Source of the DNA: Flavobacteriales bacterium UBA7443
Lineage (GTDB): Bacteria > Bacteroidota > Bacteroidia > Flavobacteriales_D > Sanyastnellaceae
Assembly: GCA_002477505.1 (NCBI GenBank)
Contig: DLQB01000003.1
Location: 1-7,519 of the forward strand
DNA length: 7,519 nt
Reading direction: 5' to 3'
Position numbers and translations under genes: made by a program. The notes beneath the pieces are model-generated. The model did no database searches. It was not told the origin of the DNA and worked only from the letters and a program-made list of their open reading frames with translations. Of this stretch, positions 1 to 6,886 are shown one piece after another (position 1 is the first letter of the stretch; every line of letters begins with the position of its first letter).

Positions 1-204
1 CGGCAAATCGGATTGCACAAATGGGAAAATGGAATGACCATTTTGCAAATGGAGCGATGGAAAGAAGTCTTCGACTCCCGAGAAAAGTGGGCATTGCGTG
101 CCGGATTGAGTCCAGAATTCATCCTCAACTTCCTGGAACAGGTGCATAAGGAGAGCATTCGTGTCCAGAATGAAGAAATGACCTCGAAAATATCAAGGTC
201 ATAA
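1..204 (+). CDS. Chorismate mutase domain, C-terminal part (probably of a bifunctional DAHP synthase/chorismate mutase)
   Basis: This is the 3' end of a gene that enters from the left edge. The frame is open from base 1 (it begins RQIGLHKWENG) and ends at TAA 202-204, leaving 67 residues. The TTG at 13 is an internal Leu codon and not a start. Chorismate mutase of the AroQ fold converts chorismate to prephenate in Phe/Tyr synthesis. The visible stretch matches the end of that all-helical domain: the pattern xxIGLxK, then TILQMERW, then GLSPEFILNFLEQVHKESIR with the conserved E-S-I-R-x-Q near the end. From family knowledge, this ending (TILQxxRW, then a late HxESIxxQ) is typical of the mutase fused behind DAHP synthase in Bacteroidota. 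The synthase part would lie outside the window, so the fusion is inferred. A stand-alone mutase is possible. Confidence 0.85.
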   Translation, partial: RQIGLHKWENGMTILQMERWKEVFDSREKWALRAGLSPEFILNFLEQVHKESIRVQNEEMTSKISRS

Positions 205-225
205 TATACTGGTATACAGTATTTT
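203..225 (+). terminator. Weak hairpin with T-run just after the chorismate mutase stop
   Basis: ATACTG (206-211) and CAGTAT (217-222) form a perfect 6 bp stem around the loop GTATA. Two further A-T pairs form on the outside after one T-T mismatch. A short TTTT (222-225) follows, and other T-rich stretches lie downstream up to about 237. It starts inside the stop codon of the preceding gene. The stem is AT-rich and weak, so it could be a leaky terminator, a 3'-end processing or stability hairpin, or a dyad operator. Confidence 0.3.
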
Positions 226-307
226 ACGAATTATTTTCAGTTTTTTTCGAAGAATTTGAAACTAAAATCGAACTCCCCACGTAAAGGGAGATGGTTTTGG
301 TTTTGCC

Positions 308-324
308 ACGCTCGAATTGAGCGT
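308..324. repeat. Perfect 6 bp inverted repeat in the 205-414 spacer
   Basis: ACGCTC (308-313) and GAGCGT (319-324) are exact reverse complements separated by GAATT. In RNA this gives a small hairpin about 25 bases upstream of the strong terminator at 349. No T-run follows it directly, so it is not itself an intrinsic terminator. It may be part of a structured 3' UTR or small RNA ending at that terminator. The gap region as a whole (205-414, 210 bases) shows no convincing open reading frame. Confidence 0.4.
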
Positions 325-348
325 TTATGAATCAGGCGATTTGGTGAG

Positions 349-385
349 AAGGGGTCCCTCAACGGAGGGGCCCCTTTGATTTTTT
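349..385 (+). terminator. Strong Rho-independent terminator, + strand
   Basis: The left arm AAGGGGTCCCTC (349-360) pairs with the right arm GAGGGGCCCCTT (365-376) over 12 positions, with one G-U wobble and the tetraloop AACG. After TGA comes a run of six T (380-385), and a second run of nine T lies at 390-398. The T-runs are on the + side only, so it serves rightward transcription: the chorismate mutase gene, or a small RNA in the spacer. In the opposite direction the hairpin is about 40 bases past the DUF983 stop codon but lacks a following T-run, so it could stabilise that mRNA end but is not a standard terminator for it. Confidence 0.85.
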
Positions 386-414
386 ACGCTTTTTTTTTGA
401 GCTGCCTTCCCTGA

Positions 415-816
415 TCACTTTCTATGCCTGCGGGTCATCATGTGCAGCCACATGGAACGACTGAGCCTGGCGATCAAAGGCAAGAGAATAATCAACAGCA
501 CAATACCGGTGATTAGAAACAAGCCGACATCTTCGAAAAAAGAAAACGCCATTAGGCCCCACCAATTGAAGCATGTCAAGGCCACGAAAACCGATACCCA
601 AAGCGCGACAGTTAGCCCGTACGACACGTAAGCCGCACCAAAATAAAATCCGGGTTCCCTCAAAAAGTCTTCCCCGCAAACGGGACAAGCATCCGGCATT
701 GCTGTGATCTTATCCCATCGATACGCCCGAGCCGACATGAATATCTTGCCTTCACGGCATCGTGGGCATTTTCCGTGCAACATCGCTCCGACTCCGGTGG
801 ACCTCTTTTTCGCCAT
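415..816 (-). CDS. DUF983 family zinc-ribbon membrane protein
   Basis: A 133-residue protein starting MAKKRSTGVG. It has two CxxC pairs, CPRC at about 17-20 and CPVC at 44-47, suitable for one zinc ribbon. The conserved-looking segment REPGFYFGAAYVSYG (about 53-67) follows, leading into two membrane helices at roughly 61-82 and 98-118, and the tail is basic (TRRHRK). This Cys arrangement, the PGFYFG motif and two helices are the DUF983 pattern, common in Bacteroidota and Alphaproteobacteria; its function is unknown. The ATG shares one base with the TAA of the upstream ABC exporter (TAATG), which suggests translational coupling and makes this start secure. It is the last gene of the purB-exporter-DUF983 run. 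A role beside the exporter is only inferred from position. Confidence 0.88.
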   Translation of the reverse strand: MAKKRSTGVGAMLHGKCPRCREGKIFMSARAYRWDKITAMPDACPVCGEDFLREPGFYFGAAYVSYGLTVALWVSVFVALTCFNWWGLMAFSFFEDVGLFLITGIVLLIILLPLIARLSRSMWLHMMTRRHRK

Positions 817-2633
817 TACTTCAAATCCTGCATCGAAACCAATCGATGGTACATTCCTTTTCGAGCCATTAAAGCTTCATGGTCTCCCTCCTCAACAATA
901 TTGCCCTGGTCCAGCACAACAATTCGATCCGCATGGCGTATCGTGCTCAACCGATGGGCGACAACCAATGTCGTCCTGCCTTCCATCAAGCGATTGATTG
1001 CTTGCTGCACGGCATGCTCGGACTCCGTGTCTAACGCAGATGTCGCCTCATCCAAAAGCAACACAGGAGGGTCCTTGTGCAGCGCTCGTGCGATGCTCAG
1101 ACGTTGGCGTTGACCGCCGCTCAGCTTGTTGCCCCCATCACCTACCGACGACTCCCAGCCTTCTTCCATCTGCTGAATGAATTCCAGTGCGTTCGCAGCG
1201 TTTGCCACTTGCTCCAATTCCTGCAGCTCATGCACGGCTCCGTTCGCCGCACCCAAGGTGACATTTTCTGTGACCGATGCGTTGAACAATCGGGCCTCTT
1301 GCGTGACCATTCCCATTTGCGAGCGAAAACTGACCAATTCAAAAGATTCCAGCGGCTGGTCATCCCAAGTAATCTGACCCTTGGTTGCATCATAAAATCG
1401 TGCGAGCAAATGCACCAAGGTCGTTTTCCCTGAGCCACTCGGCCCCACCAGGGCGACGGTCTCGCCTTTTGCGATGGTCAAGTTAATGCCGTTCAACACC
1501 ACTTGTTCGCCATAAGAGAAGTGAACATTATCAAAGCGGATGGCGTGCTTGAGCGGTTCTGCCAAATTTGTCCCCGAATCGGTCATTTCCTCCGCCGACA
1601 AAATTTCTTCCAAACGCTCGAGCGAAGCGGAACCTTTTTGGATTCGAAACCAGCCATCGCTTATCGAACGTGCGGGAGGAATGATTTGGGAAAACACCAC
1701 CAGATAGCCAATGAACCAATCGCCTGTCAATCCGCTTGATCCTTCGAGAACAATGCGGCCTCCAAACCAGAGCAACGTGGCCATGACACCCAAAGAAACG
1801 GTTTCAGAAACGGGCGAAGACAAATATTCCCGTTTGTACAAGCGCCGCATCAGCTCAAAAAACCGGTCATTTGATGCTGAAAATTTTTGTTCAAACTTGG
1901 ATTCAGCATGAAATGCTTTGATCACCATCATCCCACCCAATGTTTCTTCCATGATGGAAATCAATCCTCCCAATTCTTCCTTGCCACGTTTTGCCGCATG
2001 CTTTAAACTCTTCGCAATGCGACTGATCAAATAACCACTTACCGGCAAGAATAACATGGAGAAGAAAGTCAGCTCCCAGCTCAAATAGAACAACGTTCCC
2101 AGCGAAACCAAAATGGATATGGGCGATTTGAATAAAATCTCAATGGTCCCAATGACGCTGAACTCCACCTCCATCAAGTCATTGGTCATCCGGCTGATGA
2201 CATCCCCCTTTCTCGACTCAGTAAACCAACTCATTGGAAGCCGTAGCACCTTGTTATATAAGTTGTTGCGCAAGTCTCGACTCACACCTGTTCGCATCGT
2301 CGCCAAACTATAAAGTGCGAGATAGCCCACGGCATTTTTCAGCACTGTGACGCAAAATATTCCGATACAGATGTAAGACAAAGCGCGGGATGGACCAACC
2401 TCCAGGACAAACGCATCGAAATATGCGCTCCATTTTTCTACACCGCTGCCCGATGGGATTTCAATCACAGCGGCCGTATCCTGTCCCGATTGAAACAAGA
2501 TCCTCAGAAAGGGTACGACACTCAAAAAAGTAAACAGGGACAAAAAAGCGTTCAAGATGTTGCAAACGACATTGACCGCCAGGTTTAACCGGTAATTTGC
2601 CAAATGCCGAAACAAGTCACTGAACCGATTCAA
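816..2633 (-). CDS. MsbA-like ABC exporter (fused membrane and ATPase domains), TTG start
   Basis: A 605-residue half-transporter that would work as a homodimer in the inner membrane. Residues about 15-330 are the six-helix type-1 exporter domain. Residues about 365-600 are the ATPase, with every key motif intact: Walker A GPSGSGKT (397-404), Q-loop Gln445, signature LSGGQ (504-508), Walker B VLLLDEA (524-530, catalytic Glu529), D-loop SALD and switch His560. Length and order fit the MsbA/lipid A or multidrug exporter group; the substrate cannot be read from sequence, so no symbol is given. The frame opens at a TAA (2648-2646) inside purB, and no ATG occurs before residue 113, far inside the membrane domain. 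TTG 2633-2631, 4 bp after the purB stop, is therefore the best start. It gives an N-terminus of normal length (LNRFSDLFRHLANYRL). The 3' end overlaps the DUF983 gene by one base. Confidence 0.93.
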   Translation of the reverse strand: MNRFSDLFRHLANYRLNLAVNVVCNILNAFLSLFTFLSVVPFLRILFQSGQDTAAVIEIPSGSGVEKWSAYFDAFVLEVGPSRALSYICIGIFCVTVLKNAVGYLALYSLATMRTGVSRDLRNNLYNKVLRLPMSWFTESRKGDVISRMTNDLMEVEFSVIGTIEILFKSPISILVSLGTLFYLSWELTFFSMLFLPVSGYLISRIAKSLKHAAKRGKEELGGLISIMEETLGGMMVIKAFHAESKFEQKFSASNDRFFELMRRLYKREYLSSPVSETVSLGVMATLLWFGGRIVLEGSSGLTGDWFIGYLVVFSQIIPPARSISDGWFRIQKGSASLERLEEILSAEEMTDSGTNLAEPLKHAIRFDNVHFSYGEQVVLNGINLTIAKGETVALVGPSGSGKTTLVHLLARFYDATKGQITWDDQPLESFELVSFRSQMGMVTQEARLFNASVTENVTLGAANGAVHELQELEQVANAANALEFIQQMEEGWESSVGDGGNKLSGGQRQRLSIARALHKDPPVLLLDEATSALDTESEHAVQQAINRLMEGRTTLVVAHRLSTIRHADRIVVLDQGNIVEEGDHEALMARKGMYHRLVSMQDLK

Positions 2634-2637
2634 GCGT

Positions 2638-4011
2638 TCAATCTTTTAAGGTTTCGACCAGCGCTTCCGCAGCACCCGTGTACCCCCAAGGAGTCAGTGC
2701 TTTCAACTCTGCTTTCACGGAATCATTCACCGCCAATCCGTCGATGAATTGAGCAATGGAATTGGCATCAATGATGCTGTTTTGACGCGTAAGGTCCTTC
2801 AGCGCTTCGTACGGTTTGGGAAACCCTTCGCGGCGTAGGATGGTTTGAATTCCTTCCGCAACCACTGCCCAGTTGGCCTCGAGATCTGATTTCAATTTGG
2901 TTTCGTTCAGCAATAGTTTCCCTAATCCTTTTTGCAACGATCCCATCGCAATCAAATTGTGCGCCAGCGGCACTCCAATGTTGCGGAGAACCGTCGAATC
3001 GGTCAAGTCCCGCTGCAATCGACTGATGGGAAGCTTTTCGGCAAAATGATGCAGCAATGCATTCGCAACGCCAAAGTTCCCCTCAGCATTTTCAAAGTCG
3101 ATGGGATTGACCTTGTGGGGCATGGCGCTGCTGCCCACCTCGCCCGCTTTGATCTTCTGCTTGAAATAGTCCATGCTGATATAGGTCCAAGCGTCACGGC
3201 TCAAATCGATGAGAATGGTGTGGATGCGTCTCAAGCAATCGCACCATGCAGCCAAATGATCGTAATGCTCAATCTGCGTGGTGATCTGGCTTCGCTTCAA
3301 GCCCAAGCGTTGCTGCACAAACGAATTGCCGAATGAGGCCCAATCCAATTCGGGGTAAGCCGCCATGTGCGCGTTGAACTGTCCCGTTGCACCGCCAAAC
3401 TTCGCGGCATATTCACACCGTTGCAACGCATCTAGTTGAGCATCCAAGCGATCGATATAGACGGCCCATTCCTTGCCCAATGTCACCGGTGATGCCGGCT
3501 GGCCGTGCGTACGAGCGAGCAAGGGGATGCCTTTCCATTCACGTGCTTGCTGCAACAGGGTCTTCCGCAAATCTTTCAGCCCCGGGACGATGACTTGCTC
3601 CGTCGCTTCTTTGATGGATAGAGGAATCGCAGTGTTGTTGACATCCTGAGAAGTGAGACCGAAGTGAATGAACTCTGCCATTTCGGCCAGACCGAGCGCC
3701 TCCATCTTCTCTTTGATGAAATATTCAACGGCCTTCACATCATGATTCGTTGTTCGCTCAAATGCTTTGATTCGCTCTGCATCTGCCTCTGAAAACTCCG
3801 CGTAAATCCGACGAAGGCTTTGTGCGTCAGCCGCCTTGAATGGCGCCAATTGCGGCAAAGGGATTTCGGACAGATGGAGGAAGTACTCCACTTCCACGCG
3901 CACACGGTAACGCATCAACCCCCACTCCGAAAAGAAGGGGGCGAGATGAGCTGTTCTACTTCGATAACGTCCGTCAACGGGGGATATAGCTGTGAGCGCG
4001 TTCAACTGCAT
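2638..4011 (-). CDS. purB: Adenylosuccinate lyase
   Basis: A 457-residue cytosolic enzyme acting twice in purine synthesis: it releases fumarate from SAICAR to give AICAR, and from adenylosuccinate to give AMP. It belongs to the fumarase/aspartase superfamily and normally forms a homotetramer. The N-terminus (LTAISPVDGRYRSRT) and the total length fit the E. coli-type branch (about 456 residues). Visible active-site segments are TSQDVNNTA (120-128), RTHGQPASPVTLGK with His169 as the likely general acid, and the flexible signature loop GSSAMPHKVNPIDFEN (293-308), whose second Ser (295) matches the catalytic Ser295 of E. coli. Nothing is missing. It heads a minus-strand run followed 4 bp later by the ABC exporter. 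A good -7 promoter match sits 18 bp ahead of the ATG, supporting this start. No Shine-Dalgarno is seen. Confidence 0.97.
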   Translation of the reverse strand: MQLNALTAISPVDGRYRSRTAHLAPFFSEWGLMRYRVRVEVEYFLHLSEIPLPQLAPFKAADAQSLRRIYAEFSEADAERIKAFERTTNHDVKAVEYFIKEKMEALGLAEMAEFIHFGLTSQDVNNTAIPLSIKEATEQVIVPGLKDLRKTLLQQAREWKGIPLLARTHGQPASPVTLGKEWAVYIDRLDAQLDALQRCEYAAKFGGATGQFNAHMAAYPELDWASFGNSFVQQRLGLKRSQITTQIEHYDHLAAWCDCLRRIHTILIDLSRDAWTYISMDYFKQKIKAGEVGSSAMPHKVNPIDFENAEGNFGVANALLHHFAEKLPISRLQRDLTDSTVLRNIGVPLAHNLIAMGSLQKGLGKLLLNETKLKSDLEANWAVVAEGIQTILRREGFPKPYEALKDLTRQNSIIDANSIAQFIDGLAVNDSVKAELKALTPWGYTGAAEALVETLKD

Positions 4012-4028
4012 GTGCTTGAATTCTAGAA

Positions 4029-4036
4029 CAAAAGTA
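4029..4036 (-). promoter_or_regulatory. Candidate -7 promoter element for purB
   Basis: On the minus strand this reads TACTTTTG, an exact match to the Bacteroidota -7 consensus TAnnTTTG. It ends 18 bases before the purB ATG, which implies a short leader of roughly 12-14 bases. I see no clear TTG at the expected 17-23 base spacing upstream (the region reads CTGG there), so the -33 half is weak or absent. The match is an 8-base motif with two free positions, so chance occurrence is possible. Confidence 0.45.
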
Positions 4037-4085
4037 CACTCGAAAAGCGCGCATACCAGCGGAACTTCTCAACCGATGCACCGGC

Positions 4086-4115
4086 TTGATGAACATGTCA
4101 ATCGGCATGACTTTT
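4086..4115 (+). promoter_or_regulatory. Weak candidate promoter for the HMA-MauE/hydrolase pair
   Basis: TTG (4086-4088) lies 19 bases ahead of TGACTTTT (4108-4115), which differs from TAnnTTTG at two positions. The spacing fits the -33/-7 pattern of Bacteroidota and the site ends 16 bases before the ATG at 4132. A promoter for this direction must lie in the 120 bp gap between the divergent genes, but this specific assignment is tentative. Confidence 0.25.
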
Positions 4116-4131
4116 TCGCGAAATTCGCCCC

Positions 4132-4857
4132 ATGGAACAGGTTTTTCTCATAGAAGGCATGACATGTGGGGGCTGCGTAAGCCGCGTCCAAAGCGCTATC
4201 CTTGCAATTCCCCGCGTTGAATCCGTTCAAATAGACTTGGCCAATGGGCAAGCAAAGGTGCTTTCGGAAGAAAAAATAGCCCCAGCGGAATTGCGCACGG
4301 CGCTTGCTCCGTTGTCCCATTATCACATCATCGACCCAGCGAATTCAACTGCCACTCGCATGGGAGAACCGACGGCAACCGGGGCGTTTCAAAAATTTTG
4401 GCCGTTGATTCTGATTGGATTGTTTCTCTTGGCCATTTCTTCGGCAATTGCATGGGATTCACCCGAACCGATGAGGCGCGCAATGGAAGTCTTCATGGGC
4501 GGATTCTTTTTGGCCTTCTCCTTTTTCAAGTTCCTGGATTTACGTGGATTCGTTCGAAGTTTTAGCCGGTATGATTTGCTCGCCAAGCAATCTTCCCTTT
4601 ACGCTTGGATTTACCCCTTCTTGGAGCTTGCTCTTGGCTTTGGCTGGGGATTCGCGGGTGGAACCTTCTCAATCGCACTCGTGACCTTGCTATTGATGGG
4701 ATTTGGCGCTATCGGTGTCATTCGGGCAGTCCGTCAAAAACAAGCGATTCAATGCGCATGCCTCGGGACAGTCTTCCAATTGCCCATGACGCGTGTCACC
4801 ATCATTGAAGATTTACTCATGGTCATCATGTCCCTGTTTTTCTTGATTCCCTCTTAA
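4132..4857 (+). CDS. HMA domain fused to a MauE/DoxX-like redox membrane protein
   Basis: A 241-residue protein in two parts. Residues 1-70 form a heavy-metal-associated (HMA) domain with the metal-binding loop GMTCGGC (Cys12, Cys15), the motif seen in copper chaperones and P-type ATPases. After a linker of about 20 residues, residues 90-240 contain four or five hydrophobic segments (about 90-107, 117-135, 157-175, 178-198, 222-239) resembling the MauE branch of the DoxX-like superfamily. MauE is needed for disulfide formation in methylamine dehydrogenase. A Cys pair (QCACLG, Cys208 and Cys210) sits just before the last helix. The terminal segment TRVTIIEDLLMVIMS with its E-D pair looks conserved in this family. 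Metal delivery coupled to thiol redox is an inference; substrate and metal are unknown. The ATG at 4132 has no Shine-Dalgarno but starts the HMA strand correctly. The hydrolase follows after 12 bp. Confidence 0.85.
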   Translation: MEQVFLIEGMTCGGCVSRVQSAILAIPRVESVQIDLANGQAKVLSEEKIAPAELRTALAPLSHYHIIDPANSTATRMGEPTATGAFQKFWPLILIGLFLLAISSAIAWDSPEPMRRAMEVFMGGFFLAFSFFKFLDLRGFVRSFSRYDLLAKQSSLYAWIYPFLELALGFGWGFAGGTFSIALVTLLLMGFGAIGVIRAVRQKQAIQCACLGTVFQLPMTRVTIIEDLLMVIMSLFFLIPS

Positions 4858-4862
4858 AGGAG
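4856..4862 (+). promoter_or_regulatory. Strong Shine-Dalgarno for the MBL-fold hydrolase, overlapping the upstream stop
   Basis: AAAGGAG lies 7 bases before the ATG at 4870, an ideal ribosome-binding site. Its first two bases are the last two of the HMA-MauE TAA stop, so a ribosome finishing that gene would be placed at this site. It fixes the hydrolase start at 4870. It stands out because the other starts in the window have no such site, as is usual in Bacteroidota. Confidence 0.75.
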
Positions 4863-4869
4863 ACGATCC

Positions 4870-5739
4870 ATGCACATTCATACGATTCATACGGGCAACT
4901 TTAAACTGGATGGTGGAGCCATGTTCGGTGTAGTGCCCAAAGCACTTTGGCAAAAACATGTGCCCGCTGATGAAAACAACCTGTGCACTTGGGCAATGCG
5001 TTCCATGCTCGTCGAGCATGGGAACCGACTGCTTTTGGTCGATACGGGAATTGGCAACAAGCAATCCGAAAAGTTTTTTAGCCACTACCACCTGCATGGG
5101 GATACGTCGCTGGACGGCGAACTTCAAAAAAGAGGGTTCACCCGAAACGACATCACAGACGTTTTGCTCACGCACTTGCACTTCGATCATGTCGGAGGAT
5201 CGGTAGAGCGCAATAAAGAGGGCAATTTGAGGCCTGCTTTCCCCAATGCTGCATACTGGACTTGCAAGCCGCATTGGGATTGGGCGATGAACCCCAACCC
5301 ACGGGAAAAAGCATCATTCCTGAGCGAAAACCTCATGCCACTGCAGGAAAGTGGTCAACTCAATTTCATCGATCGAAGCGGGCGCTGGAATCAAAATCCG
5401 TTTCCTTCGACGTTCCCCGGTTTGGAGATCTTTTTTGCAGACGGTCACACGGAAAGCCAAATGATCCCCATCGTCCCTTGTCATGGCACCAAACTCGCGT
5501 TCATGGCCGACCTTACCCCCGCTGCCGCGCACCTGCCAACCGCCTGGGTCATTGGCTACGACACACGTCCCCTCCTCACCATGGACGAGAAACAGTTGTT
5601 GCTCGATTTGGCGGTTCGGGAAGACTGGGTTTTGTTCTTTGAACATGACGCGTCAAACGCATGCTGCCGTTTGCAAAGCACCGAAAAGGGAATCCGTCCA
5701 CGTGAACTCGCTCCTACGCTTGAGGACTTGGTGGGATAA
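4870..5739 (+). CDS. Metallo-beta-lactamase-fold hydrolase (lactonase/organophosphatase-like)
   Basis: A 289-residue protein with no signal peptide, so probably cytosolic. It carries a full dinuclear metal site: THLHFDHVGG (His102, His104, Asp106, His107), His193 in ADGHTESQ, Asp214 in FMADLTP and a late His259 in FFEHD. An early VDTGIG (57-62) completes the fold signature. Arrangement and size suit the branch containing N-acyl homoserine lactonases and methyl parathion hydrolase-like enzymes, rather than beta-lactamases, glyoxalase II or RNases. The substrate cannot be deduced. It follows the HMA-MauE gene by 12 bp and is likely co-transcribed, with its own strong Shine-Dalgarno. Its stop (5737-5739) lies 3 bp from the convergent pyrD stop, and no terminator hairpin is visible in between. 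Confidence 0.9.
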   Translation: MHIHTIHTGNFKLDGGAMFGVVPKALWQKHVPADENNLCTWAMRSMLVEHGNRLLLVDTGIGNKQSEKFFSHYHLHGDTSLDGELQKRGFTRNDITDVLLTHLHFDHVGGSVERNKEGNLRPAFPNAAYWTCKPHWDWAMNPNPREKASFLSENLMPLQESGQLNFIDRSGRWNQNPFPSTFPGLEIFFADGHTESQMIPIVPCHGTKLAFMADLTPAAAHLPTAWVIGYDTRPLLTMDEKQLLLDLAVREDWVLFFEHDASNACCRLQSTEKGIRPRELAPTLEDLVG

Positions 5740-5742
5740 CGA

Positions 5743-6774
5743 TTAAACCTCCTTTAAAATGGCGCGATTCACTTCTTTCACCAAACCAGGTCCAGCGTAG
5801 ACGAGGCCTGAATAAACTTGGAGCAAGGATGCTCCAGCGGCCAGCTTTTCCATCGCATCTTCCGCGGAACAAATGCCACCTACCCCTATAATCGGGAAAG
5901 CAGCTTGGGATTGGGTATGCAAGTATCGGATTACCTCCGTCGATCGATTGCGCAAAGGTGCTCCACTCAATCCCCCCGGGCCAATCGCATCTACCTCATC
6001 GCTGGAAGCTTTCAAACCACCCCGATCGATGGTCGTATTGGTAGCGATTACCCCCGCAATGCCGGTCTCCACAACAAGCGATATAATATCATCCAATTGC
6101 GCATCGGTCAGATCGGGTGCTATTTTCAAAAAGATGGGACGCTGCTCGGTCTTGGAACGATTCTGATCCACCAAGGCCAAGAGCAACTTCGTCAGCGGCT
6201 CCTTTTCCTGCAACTCCCGCAGTCCAGGCGTGTTGGGAGAGCTAACATTCACCACGAAATAGTCCACGTGCGGGTGCAGGGCGTCAAAACACTTCGTGTA
6301 ATCCGATGTTGCCTCCGCATTGGGAGTGGCCTTGTTCTTTCCAATGTTCCCCCCTACAATTAATCCCTTCGGACGTCTTTTCAATCGCGAAACAGCTGCC
6401 TCCATGCCACCGTTGTTGAACCCCATCCGGTTGATGATTCCGCGGTCCGAAGGCAACCGAAACAACCGCGGATGTGGGTTTCCCGGTTGCGCAATGGGAG
6501 TAATGGTTCCTATTTCGACGAAACCAAAACCCAGCGTTGCCATCTCATCCAGCCATCGCGCGTCTTTATCAAATCCGGCAGCCAACCCCACAGGATTTGG
6601 AAACTTCAATCCAGCCACTTCCGTGACAAGACGATCTGAATGGACTGAAAACCAGCGCTTCATAAGCCACGCCAAGCCAGGAATGCGGCAAGCAATTTGC
6701 AACATTTTCATGGTCAATTCGTGCGCAGTTTCCGGCTGAATTCGGAAAATCAGAGGTTTGATCCAAGCGTACAT
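5743..6774 (-). CDS. pyrD: Dihydroorotate dehydrogenase (quinone), class 2
   Basis: A 343-residue membrane-associated flavoprotein that oxidises dihydroorotate to orotate, passing electrons to quinone, in pyrimidine synthesis. The class 2 hallmark is present: an N-terminal helical extension of about 40 residues (MYAWIKPLIFRIQPETAHEL) that forms the quinone tunnel. The FMN barrel follows, with VGLAAGFDKDA (62-72), RMGFNNGG (116-123), and VNVSSPNTPGLR, where Ser179 matches catalytic Ser175 of E. coli. Then come LKIAPDLT, NTT (246-248), GVGGI (297-301) and YSGLVYAGP near the end. The frame stays open upstream to 6969, but I chose ATG 6774: it gives the family length, and the longer form would cover the divergent promoter region and overlap the gene at 6887. 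It converges on the hydrolase. Confidence 0.96.
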   Translation of the reverse strand: MYAWIKPLIFRIQPETAHELTMKMLQIACRIPGLAWLMKRWFSVHSDRLVTEVAGLKFPNPVGLAAGFDKDARWLDEMATLGFGFVEIGTITPIAQPGNPHPRLFRLPSDRGIINRMGFNNGGMEAAVSRLKRRPKGLIVGGNIGKNKATPNAEATSDYTKCFDALHPHVDYFVVNVSSPNTPGLRELQEKEPLTKLLLALVDQNRSKTEQRPIFLKIAPDLTDAQLDDIISLVVETGIAGVIATNTTIDRGGLKASSDEVDAIGPGGLSGAPLRNRSTEVIRYLHTQSQAAFPIIGVGGICSAEDAMEKLAAGASLLQVYSGLVYAGPGLVKEVNRAILKEV

Positions 6775-6886
6775 GAGCGCGAAAATACATCGGGAACTCT
6801 TGAAAAGTGTTGAAAAATATGTGGATAGCGGTATCCGCGTGCCCCTATGAACCAAGCTCTGAAGCGGATAGATTTGATTCCCAACG
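6775..6886. promoter_or_regulatory. Divergent pyrD / unknown-gene control region with small inverted repeat
   Basis: This 112 bp gap must hold the start signals for both genes. On the minus strand, TATTTTTC (6819-6812) is one base off TAnnTTTG and lies 37 bases before the pyrD ATG. On the + strand, TAGATTTG (6869-6876) is an exact match. Neither has a clear -33 TTG at the right distance. A small dyad GGATA-GCGG-TATCC (6823-6836), overlapping GCGG-TAT-CCGC (6828-6838), sits between the two and could be an operator, though its arms are only 4-5 bp. Confidence 0.3.

Noticed and set aside
13..15. TTG as the start of a small 63-residue gene
   Set aside because: The frame is open to the window edge and the upstream residues (RQIG) continue the chorismate mutase pattern, so this is an internal codon of a cut gene.
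349..376. GC-rich hairpin considered as part of a tRNA or other structured RNA gene
   Set aside because: A single long stem with a tetraloop followed by T-runs, without cloverleaf arms or a CCA end, is a terminator.
2932..3336. Plus-strand open frame of 134 codons inside purB
   Set aside because: It is antisense to the catalytic-loop part of purB and has no independent start signal or motif.
4074..4107. Repeated CCGAT/ATCGG words in the purB/HMA divergent gap as a possible operator
   Set aside because: The matching arms are only five bases, about 20 bases apart, and similar words are common by chance.
4813..5274. Minus-strand open frame of 153 codons opposite the HMA-MauE/hydrolase junction
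   Set aside because: It lies antisense to two well-supported genes and its translation shows no recognisable motif; it is a shadow frame.
5818..6363. Plus-strand open frame of 181 codons inside pyrD
   Set aside because: It is antisense to conserved pyrD coding sequence including the active-site region, and the translation looks like random low-quality protein.
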